Source of the DNA: an uncultured Lachnospiraceae bacterium
GTDB taxonomy: Bacteria; Bacillota; Clostridia; Lachnospirales; Lachnospiraceae
Reading direction: 5' to 3'
Assembly (NCBI GenBank): GCA_902783935.1
Contig: CACZTA010000011.1
Coordinates: 1-7,045, forward strand
DNA: 7,045 nucleotides
This document shows positions 1 to 5,875 of the stretch, in pieces; the stretch's first letter is position 1; each line of letters starts with the position of its first letter. The notes below the pieces were generated by a model. It saw only the letters and a list, made by a program, of their open reading frames with translations, was not told where the DNA came from and did no database searches. The translations under genes were made by a program, and so were the position numbers.

Positions 1-1755
1 GCGGAATCCGCGGCTGAAGCAGCAGTATCCTCAACTGAAGTGACTGCTGAAGCACCTGCAAACGAAGAAATGCAGAAAACACTGACGATCCTCGCCACAA
101 GCGATCTGCACGGCAAGTTCTATCCGTGGGACTACGCGCTGAATGAAGAGAGCCTCTCCGGCAGCTGCGCACAGCTCGTCACGGCCATCCGGGAAAACTA
201 CGATCCGGAAACCACCATCCTGGTCGACGCCGGAGACACAATCCAGGACAATTCCGCCGATATTTTTCTGGACGAAGACATCCATCCCATGATTCAGGCA
301 CTGAACTATATCGGTTACGATGTCTGGACCGTCGGCAACCATGAATTCAATTACGGGCTTGGCGTCACAAAACAGGCGATTGCCGGATTTAACGGGGCGC
401 CTCTCGTCGGGAATGTCTATGACCCGGACGGGAACCCGCTGGCTGACGGATATGTCATCCTGGAAAAAAACGGTCTCCGCATAGCCGTGATCGGCATGGT
501 CACACCGAACATTGTCAACTGGGACAGTACCAACCTGGAAGGATGTACCGTCACCGATCCCGTAGAGGAAACGCAGAAAATCCTGAAAGAAATAGACGGG
601 CAGTATGACGTCCTGCTCGGCGTCATCCATATGGGCCTCGATAATGAATACGAGCTCAGCAATTCCGGTGCGACAGACTACGCCAATGCACTGCCGGAGT
701 TTGACGCTGTCGTCGCCGCACACCAGCACATAGCGATAACGGGTGAAGAAGTCAACGGCGTTCTCATCGTTGAAAACAGCCCCAAGGGGCAGACCATGAA
801 TAAAATCACGCTGACACTGGAAGAGACGGGGGACGGCTGGACCGTTACCGGCCGCGCCTCCGAGACCATCGAGATCGGCGGTTACGAACCGGACCCGGTC
901 TTTATGGATACATTTGCCGGTTACCACGATTATGCCGTCACGGATGCCAGCATCGTCATCGGCAAGCTCGAAGGCGGCCCTCTGGCGCCCGAAAACGAAA
1001 TCGCCGTCATCCCGTCAGCCCAGATCGAAGACACCGCACTGATCGACCTGATCAACGAAGTCCAGCTGTATTATACCGGCGCGGACGTCTCCGCAGCTGC
1101 CCTGTTCACAGCGGCTGCCAACATGTATCCCGGTGATATCCGGAAATGTGATACAGCCCTGATCTACAAATTCGCGAATACATTATATAAAGTCAGGATG
1201 ACCGGCGCCAAACTGAAAAAATATATGGAGTGGTCCGCCGGATACTACAACACATTCCATGAGGGAGATCTGACCGTATCCTTCAATCCCGATATACCCG
1301 GCTTTAACTATGACATGTTCGCCGGCGTCAATTATGAAATCAATATAGCAAATGATCCGGGCAGCCGGATCGAGAACCTGACCTGGCCGGACGGCACCCC
1401 CGTGAAAGATGATGATGAGTTCGTCCTGGTTGTCAATAACTACAGATGCAATTCCCAGCTCCGGGTGCCCGGTGTCATTTACGAAGAAGATGAGCTTCCG
1501 GAGATTCTCGCCATAGACGTTCACGGCGAACTCGGCGGCGTCAGGGAAATGATCGGAAAGTACATCGTCGACGTGAAGGGCGGTACGATCACCCCTGAAG
1601 TTGACAACAACTGGAAACTCACCGGCTGCAACTGGGATGAAGAGCTTCACAAAAAAGCCGTTGAAATGATCGCCTCCGGAGAAATCACGGTCCCCTCTTC
1701 CGAAGACGGAGCCGCAAAAAACGCGAAGTCTGTTACGGTGGAAGACATACAGTAA
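1..1755 (+). CDS. 5'-nucleotidase / 2',3'-cyclic phosphodiesterase, 5' partial
   Basis: This is a bifunctional metallophosphoesterase-type nucleotidase (CpdB/UshA/YfkN-like), expected to hydrolyse 2',3'-cyclic nucleotides and/or nucleoside 5'-monophosphates outside the membrane for phosphate and nucleoside salvage. The reading frame is open from base 1, so the start codon and any signal peptide lie off the window; the GTG at 40 is only an internal valine. Counting from base 1, residues 1-25 are an Ala/Glu/Ser-rich linker typical of the region after a secretion or lipoprotein signal. The two-metal domain follows: D35-x-H37, D79 in AGD, N113-H114-E115 followed by FNYGL, H210, and H241-x-H243. 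The last motif reads AHQH rather than the usual GHxH. The C-terminal nucleotide-binding domain carries the NNYR signature at 479-482. The 584 residues fit a nearly full-length enzyme. No LPXTG or membrane anchor is seen at the C-terminus. The family is secure; the preferred substrate cannot be read from sequence. Confidence 0.9.
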   Translation, partial: AESAAEAAVSSTEVTAEAPANEEMQKTLTILATSDLHGKFYPWDYALNEESLSGSCAQLVTAIRENYDPETTILVDAGDTIQDNSADIFLDEDIHPMIQALNYIGYDVWTVGNHEFNYGLGVTKQAIAGFNGAPLVGNVYDPDGNPLADGYVILEKNGLRIAVIGMVTPNIVNWDSTNLEGCTVTDPVEETQKILKEIDGQYDVLLGVIHMGLDNEYELSNSGATDYANALPEFDAVVAAHQHIAITGEEVNGVLIVENSPKGQTMNKITLTLEETGDGWTVTGRASETIEIGGYEPDPVFMDTFAGYHDYAVTDASIVIGKLEGGPLAPENEIAVIPSAQIEDTALIDLINEVQLYYTGADVSAAALFTAAANMYPGDIRKCDTALIYKFANTLYKVRMTGAKLKKYMEWSAGYYNTFHEGDLTVSFNPDIPGFNYDMFAGVNYEINIANDPGSRIENLTWPDGTPVKDDDEFVLVVNNYRCNSQLRVPGVIYEEDELPEILAIDVHGELGGVREMIGKYIVDVKGGTITPEVDNNWKLTGCNWDEELHKKAVEMIASGEITVPSSEDGAAKNAKSVTVEDIQ

Positions 1756-1810
1756 GTAAGCCGGCCGTCTTCCGCACGGAACCACTCTGCACAGGATCCG
1801 GTATGGACAA

Positions 1811-1855
1811 GGAGCATATGGAAGTGCTGATATACTTCCATATGCTCCTCTTTTC
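1811..1855 (+). terminator. Rho-independent terminator after the nucleotidase gene
   Basis: A perfect 15-bp inverted repeat has arms at 1811-1825 and 1834-1848 with an 8-nt loop; an outer A-T pair (1810/1849) extends it. On the plus strand it is followed by the pyrimidine-rich tract TCTTTTC and a second CTTTTC shortly after, so it fits a terminator for the nucleotidase gene ending 55 nt upstream. It also lies 24 nt beyond the stop of the converging rhaB gene. Read on the minus strand the stem is followed only by TTGTCC, a poor U-tract, so termination of the opposing operon here is possible but weaker. Confidence 0.85.
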
Positions 1856-1871
1856 ATCCTCTTTTCTGCTG

Positions 1872-3305
1872 TTAAGGGCGATATGTCCGGATCTCTCCCG
1901 ACCGGAATACGGCCCGCCTGAACTCCGGAAGGCTCCCGAACACACCGTCCGCGATCATCTGCGCCCCGGCATTTCCGATCGCTGTCGCCTCGGCCGGACC
2001 CGCATATACAGTTTTTCCGGAAAACTCAGCGGTCAGCTCATTAAGCCAGTCCGCATTTGCCCCTCCTCCTACGATATGGACCGCATCAAAGGAGCGCCCG
2101 GTCAGCCGTTCGATCTCCTCCGCTGTTCTTCCGTAGCAGGAAGCGAGTGACCGGTAAATGACCCTCGCAGTCTCCCAGGGCGTCTCCGGTACCTGCATGC
2201 CTGCTTCCGCGCAGGCCCCGCGCACTTCCCGGATCATGGAAGCCGGCGCCATGAAACGGCTGTTCCCCGCATCCACGAGGGAACTGATCCTTTCCGAAGC
2301 AGCATGCCTGCACAACCCGGCATAGCTGTATTCTTCCCGCTCTCCCGCTGCAGAAGAAGCCTGCTCATCCAGTTCCTTTTTTACGGACTGGATCATCCAG
2401 AGACCCATGATATTTTTGAGGAACCTGTACCGGAAATCGTAGCCGCCTTCATTTGTGAAGTTGGCCCGGCAGGCATCCTCCCCCGTATCAGCCTCGTCGA
2501 GCTCGCATCCCATGAGTGACCAGGTACCGGATGAAATATAGAGAACATTCTCCGCATTGGAAGGAACGCTCATGACCGCGCTCGCTGTATCGTGGGTGGC
2601 GGGCAGAACGACCTTTACGTCGAACCCGGCTTCTTCCCGGATCTCTTCTTTCAGCATTCCGACAAATGTGCCCGGCATTGACAGATCCTGAAACAGCCTC
2701 TGCGGAAATCCGAGCCTTTCAATGAGGTCCCTGTCCCAGGTCCTGTCCGCGGCGCTGACCAGCTGGGTGGACGTCGCATTTGTATATTCCTGTTTCATGA
2801 CGCCGGTCAGAAGATAATGAAAATAATCCGGCAGCATCAGCAGATGACCGGCGGAATTCAGCAGTTCCGGCTCCTGTTCCCGGCAGGCCGTAAGCTGGAA
2901 AATGGTGTTGAAGCTCATTTTCTGGATCCCGGTCCGCGCATACAGCTCTTCCTGTGAGATCACTTCATAGACTTTCTGATCCATGCCGTCCGTGCGGGCA
3001 TCCCTGTACGCATAGCAGGGGCCAATCCGCTTTCCGTCCGGATCCAGAAGGACATAGTCCACGGCCCAGGTATCAATACCCATGGACACAGGGATTTTTC
3101 CGGCTTCCCTGCATTTTTTCATGCCGGTCAGAATTTCGCGGAACAGCCGGTCCGTATCCCACACTTTGTGACCGCCCTCTTCCGAGAAATCATTCCGGAA
3201 CCGGTAGATCTCTTCCGGGACAATCCGGCCGTCTTCCGCATGCATGAGGAGATGCCTGCCGGAGGATGCCCCAATATCAACCGCAAGATAATATCTGGTT
3301 TCCAT
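1872..3305 (-). CDS. rhaB: Rhamnulokinase
   Basis: The enzyme phosphorylates L-rhamnulose with ATP to L-rhamnulose-1-phosphate, the second step of L-rhamnose catabolism in the cytoplasm. It is a FGGY-family sugar kinase of 477 residues, close to the usual RhaB length. The N-terminal phosphate-binding loop is DIGASSGR (10-17). The sugar-binding half has GIDTWAVDYVLLD (76-88) and YAYRDARTD (98-106). The catalytic aspartate is D239 in LPATHDTASAV. The ATPase half has SSGTWSLMG (258-266) and the adenosine motif VGGGAN (412-417). The ATG start is preceded by GAGGAG at 3314-3319 with 8-nt spacing, overlapping the end of rhaD; the two genes are 5 nt apart and surely co-transcribed and probably translationally coupled. 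The DTWAVDY and GTWSLMG contexts favour RhaB over fuculokinase or xylulokinase, and the adjacent RhaD confirms it. Confidence 0.96.
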   Translation of the reverse strand: METRYYLAVDIGASSGRHLLMHAEDGRIVPEEIYRFRNDFSEEGGHKVWDTDRLFREILTGMKKCREAGKIPVSMGIDTWAVDYVLLDPDGKRIGPCYAYRDARTDGMDQKVYEVISQEELYARTGIQKMSFNTIFQLTACREQEPELLNSAGHLLMLPDYFHYLLTGVMKQEYTNATSTQLVSAADRTWDRDLIERLGFPQRLFQDLSMPGTFVGMLKEEIREEAGFDVKVVLPATHDTASAVMSVPSNAENVLYISSGTWSLMGCELDEADTGEDACRANFTNEGGYDFRYRFLKNIMGLWMIQSVKKELDEQASSAAGEREEYSYAGLCRHAASERISSLVDAGNSRFMAPASMIREVRGACAEAGMQVPETPWETARVIYRSLASCYGRTAEEIERLTGRSFDAVHIVGGGANADWLNELTAEFSGKTVYAGPAEATAIGNAGAQMIADGVFGSLPEFRRAVFRSGEIRTYRP

Positions 3306-3310
3306 CCCGT

Positions 3311-4186
3311 TTACTCCTCGGGCATGCAGCCGATCCGGCCGTCTTTCTTCTCATACAGGAAATCTTCGTTGATCCGGATTCCGAAAGGTGCGTTCAGCTC
3401 CCGGAACTGGTCAGGCTTGATGGTATTGAGTTTATAGGCGGACATGGACATGACCTTCACGAGGATCTCCGCCGCTTTTTCAACCGTGTGCATGAGGCCG
3501 AACGCCAGGTCAAAATCACGGCCGCAGCAGAAAGCGCCGTGATGAGCCCACACCACTACGTCCTGCTTTTTCATAAGCTCCGCTGTCGCTTCCCCGATTT
3601 TCTGGCCGCCGCAGAGCATCCACGGGACGATGCCGATGCCCTCCGGGAAGACGATCGGACATTCCGTCGCCATCTCAAAAATCTCCCGCGTAAAGACGCG
3701 GCTGTCGAGCGGCAGCACATAGGTGAGCGCGATGATATTCGCAGGGTGGCAGTGATAGACGACGCGCAGTTCCGGATCCCGTTCCTTGCAGACTTCGAGA
3801 TTGGCGAGATGCGTCGCCAGTTCGGACGTCGGCCTGCCGCCTTCCGTGAGTCCCCAGACGATACGGAACAGGTCTCCCGTCTCATTCAGCTGAAGAATGC
3901 AGACATTGGCAGCAGGGTCTGTCTCGATATTCCGGAAGTATTTTCCTGATCCGCTCACGAGGAAGTATTCACCCGCAAGTCCCGGAAATACGGAGTGATC
4001 GTCTTCCTGCCAGCCGATCCGCTGCCAGGGAGCATTCTCCGAAAAGTCTTCCCGGACCGCTTCCGCCTCCTCATCCTTCAGACGATACGTGAAATTGCCT
4101 CCGTTCCGCTCATGCCACCCCTGCAGGAAACCGTCCGTCGCCATTCTCGCATAGCCTTTTAAAAATGCCGCTTCAAGTACTTTCAA
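3311..4186 (-). CDS. rhaD: Rhamnulose-1-phosphate aldolase
   Basis: This class II, zinc-dependent aldolase splits L-rhamnulose-1-phosphate into dihydroxyacetone phosphate and L-lactaldehyde. At 291 residues it is slightly longer than E. coli RhaD (274), the excess being a charged C-terminal tail. The N-terminal GWHERNGGNFTYRL (23-36), the phosphate-site stretch VSGSGKYFRN (77-86), catalytic-type E122 in TSEL, zinc ligands H145 and H147 in YHCHPANIIALTYV, and H216 in WAHHGAF all align with the E. coli enzyme as I know it. These features separate it from fuculose-phosphate aldolase and ribulose-phosphate epimerase relatives in the AraD/FucA superfamily. The start is TTG: it sits 9 nt after a strong AAGGAGG, and the resulting N-terminus matches the family, whereas the next ATG (residue 15) would cut into the conserved N-terminal helix. 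The gene follows thiN after 56 nt and precedes rhaB by 5 nt. Confidence 0.96.
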   Translation of the reverse strand: MKVLEAAFLKGYARMATDGFLQGWHERNGGNFTYRLKDEEAEAVREDFSENAPWQRIGWQEDDHSVFPGLAGEYFLVSGSGKYFRNIETDPAANVCILQLNETGDLFRIVWGLTEGGRPTSELATHLANLEVCKERDPELRVVYHCHPANIIALTYVLPLDSRVFTREIFEMATECPIVFPEGIGIVPWMLCGGQKIGEATAELMKKQDVVVWAHHGAFCCGRDFDLAFGLMHTVEKAAEILVKVMSMSAYKLNTIKPDQFRELNAPFGIRINEDFLYEKKDGRIGCMPEE

Positions 4187-4195
4187 TGCTCTTCC

Positions 4196-4202
4196 CCTCC
4201 TT
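4196..4202 (-). promoter_or_regulatory. Ribosome binding site fixing the TTG start of rhaD
   Basis: The minus strand reads AAGGAGG followed by GGAAGAGCA and then TTG. The spacing is 9 nt and the match to the anti-Shine-Dalgarno sequence is nearly complete. This supports the non-ATG start of rhaD and is the strongest ribosome binding site among the five minus-strand genes. Confidence 0.85.
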
Positions 4203-4242
4203 ATATGTTTTCATGTCAGCCGCGTAAGCAGTTTATCCCTTC

Positions 4243-4980
4243 TTATCCGTCTGCCCGCGGAGTTTTTATACCGGACAGAAAAACTGCTGCTGTTCCTTTC
4301 CCGATTGTCACGAACCCCGGTCCTCCCGCCAGTTCATTGCTCACCGTAAGCGACCTGCCGTTTTTTGTCAGGATTCTCTCCGGAAGTTCATATTTCATAC
4401 CGGCAATTGAGAATCCTTCCAGCCGGTCTGTCAGGGGAAGAATCGATACATACGCAGGTTTCCCGGGACATGGAATCTTCACAGGGTCTGCTGCCCCGTC
4501 CTCATACAGGAGAATTCCGTTTCCGTCCTCCATGAGTGAAAAGGAATCGTTCTCCAGGAATATCACGTTCTCTTCATCTATGAGAAAAGCAGGGATCTTC
4601 TCCGCGAGCGGGATTTCCAGATTCATCAGGTTTGACATGAAGTGGTCAAGCCGGCCGCCGGTTCCCCCCAGAATGATAATTTCCGAAGCGCCTCTCTTCA
4701 CACTCTCCAGAACAGCCGCCTCCATATCGGTATAGTCCTTCTCCGGGGGATAATTCAGCACTTCCGGTGACGTATTATTCCGTATAAATGAAGCCGCCGC
4801 TCCCGAGCTGTCATAGTCCCCGAGCAGGAGATCCGGCTCGGAACCCGCCTCCAGCAGATAATCCAGCCCCCGGTCCGCCGCGACAGTCAGATCCGGCGGA
4901 AACCGCAAAAGAAAACTGCGGAGAAACCTGATATTCAGTTCTCCGCCGCCCACGATCAATACCCGCAGCCTGTTACTCAT
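4243..4980 (-). CDS. thiN: Thiamine pyrophosphokinase (thiamine diphosphokinase)
   Basis: ThiN transfers a pyrophosphate group from ATP to thiamine, giving the cofactor thiamine diphosphate in the cytoplasm. The 245-residue product carries the family motifs in order: ADRG (35-38), GDYDS (54-58, usual form GDFDS), the metal-binding KDYTDMEAA (81-89), GGTGGRLDHF (105-114, usual form GATGGRLDH), and SNE (214-216) in the C-terminal thiamine-binding beta domain. It is somewhat longer than typical bacterial ThiN (about 210-220 residues), through the loop around 145-172 and a short C-terminal tail. The ATG lies 4 nt after the rsgA stop. The nearest Shine-Dalgarno-like GGAG is at 4995-4998, 14 nt upstream, which is long, so translation may depend on coupling to rsgA. 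In Firmicutes such as B. subtilis thiN follows rpe; here it follows rsgA directly. Confidence 0.94.
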   Translation of the reverse strand: MSNRLRVLIVGGGELNIRFLRSFLLRFPPDLTVAADRGLDYLLEAGSEPDLLLGDYDSSGAAASFIRNNTSPEVLNYPPEKDYTDMEAAVLESVKRGASEIIILGGTGGRLDHFMSNLMNLEIPLAEKIPAFLIDEENVIFLENDSFSLMEDGNGILLYEDGAADPVKIPCPGKPAYVSILPLTDRLEGFSIAGMKYELPERILTKNGRSLTVSNELAGGPGFVTIGKGTAAVFLSGIKTPRADG

Positions 4981-4984
4981 TTTT

Positions 4985-5872
4985 CTACTTATATCTCCGC
5001 TGCTCCGCTTCTTTCAGGTCCGCATAGATCGTAAGATAGTTCCGGTAACGCACGGAACTCACCTCACCTCTTTCGAGTGCTTTTTTGACGGCACAGTCCG
5101 GTTCACTGATGTGGACGCACCCGTCAAAGTAGCACGCATCCCGGTAAGGAGCGAATTCGTCATAGTAGTTTTTCAGTTCCTCTTTTTCGATCCCTGTCGT
5201 ATCAAATGCCGTAAACCCGGGCGTATCACATAGAAAAGAAGTATCGTCGAGCGGGATCAGTTCACAGTGCCGGGTCGTGTTTTTACCCCTGGCAAGTTTT
5301 CTGGAAATCTCCCCGATTTCCATCCGGACCGCACTCTGGAGCGTATTCGTGAGCGAGGACTTCCCCGCACCGGACGGACCGGCCAGGATCGTCGTCCGGT
5401 CCTGAAGCTTTGCCCTTAATTCATCGATCCCGGTTCCCTCTTTTACACTGATAAAGGAGACAGGATGCCCGCTGTTCTGATAAGCTTCCCGGAATTCCGC
5501 CTGCTTTTCCTCTGTCAGAAGGTCCGCCTTGTTCATCACGAGGAGACAGGGAATTCCCTTCATGTCCATGGAGATCAGGAACCGGTCAATCAGCACCGGG
5601 TTCGGATCAGGCGAGCTCGCCGCAAACAGGAGCAGCGCCTGGTCGACATTCGCCGCCGGCGGCCTCTCAAGGACATTTGTCCTCGGCATGATCGCGGTAA
5701 TGTTTCCCTCGCGGTCCTGTTCATGAACAATGTCAAAAGATACCCGGTCTCCTACGAGCGGCTTCAGTTTCTGCTTCCTGAAAATCCCTTTTGCCTTACA
5801 TTCATAAATACCGGATCCTACTGCGTAAACGTAGTAGAATCCGGCAATTCCTTTTACAATAAGTCCGGTCAT
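4985..5872 (-). CDS. rsgA: Ribosome small-subunit-dependent GTPase A
   Basis: RsgA (YjeQ/CpgA/YloQ) is a circularly permuted GTPase that binds the 30S subunit late in its assembly and checks maturation of the decoding region. The 295-residue protein has the expected three parts. Residues 1-66 form the OB-fold that contacts 16S rRNA. The permuted GTPase domain has its motifs in order G4-G5-G1-G2-G3: NKAD (114-117), SVKEGTG (142-148), GPSGAGKSS (165-173), the switch-I stretch RGKNTTRH (195-202) and DTPGF (216-220). The C-terminal zinc finger uses C247, C252, H254 and C260, followed by the helical tail. The ATG start is 3 nt after the prkC stop with AAGG at 5884-5887, 11 nt upstream. All catalytic motifs are intact and the length is normal. 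Location next to prkC is the standard Firmicutes arrangement. Confidence 0.97.
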   Translation of the reverse strand: MTGLIVKGIAGFYYVYAVGSGIYECKAKGIFRKQKLKPLVGDRVSFDIVHEQDREGNITAIMPRTNVLERPPAANVDQALLLFAASSPDPNPVLIDRFLISMDMKGIPCLLVMNKADLLTEEKQAEFREAYQNSGHPVSFISVKEGTGIDELRAKLQDRTTILAGPSGAGKSSLTNTLQSAVRMEIGEISRKLARGKNTTRHCELIPLDDTSFLCDTPGFTAFDTTGIEKEELKNYYDEFAPYRDACYFDGCVHISEPDCAVKKALERGEVSSVRYRNYLTIYADLKEAEQRRYK

Positions 5873-5875
5873 GGA

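Noticed and set aside
31..927. A 298-codon minus-strand open frame inside the nucleotidase gene
   Set aside because: It is antisense to a protein with all family motifs, and its own translation shows no recognisable domain; long antisense frames are expected in GC-rich coding DNA.
1761..1776. A 16-nt sequence (CCGGCCGTCTTCCGCA) repeated exactly at 3225-3240, with a shorter match near 3334-3345
   Set aside because: The copies at 3225 and 3334 encode a common Asp-Gly-Arg-Ile string in RhaB and RhaD; the match at 1761 is isolated, with no flanking similarity or target-site features, so chance in GC-biased DNA is the simplest explanation.
1183..1857. A 224-codon minus-strand open frame over the end of the nucleotidase gene and the terminator
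   Set aside because: It lies antisense to conserved coding sequence and crosses the hairpin terminator, with no recognisable protein signature.
3266..3949. A 227-codon plus-strand open frame opposite rhaD
   Set aside because: It is the reverse image of RhaD, whose zinc-site motifs leave no doubt about the coding strand.
4187..4242. A promoter for rhaD, from TATAAG near 4200-4206 or GATAAA near 4233-4238
   Set aside because: TATAAG overlaps the ribosome binding site, leaving no room for a leader, and neither candidate has a convincing -35 at proper spacing.
4222..4262. A possible hairpin between thiN and rhaD (CCGCG...CGCGG with an inner GCAG...CTGC)
   Set aside because: The stem is interrupted by an asymmetric bulge, the loop is about 19 nt, the left arm is inside thiN, and no T-tract follows, so it is not a credible terminator.
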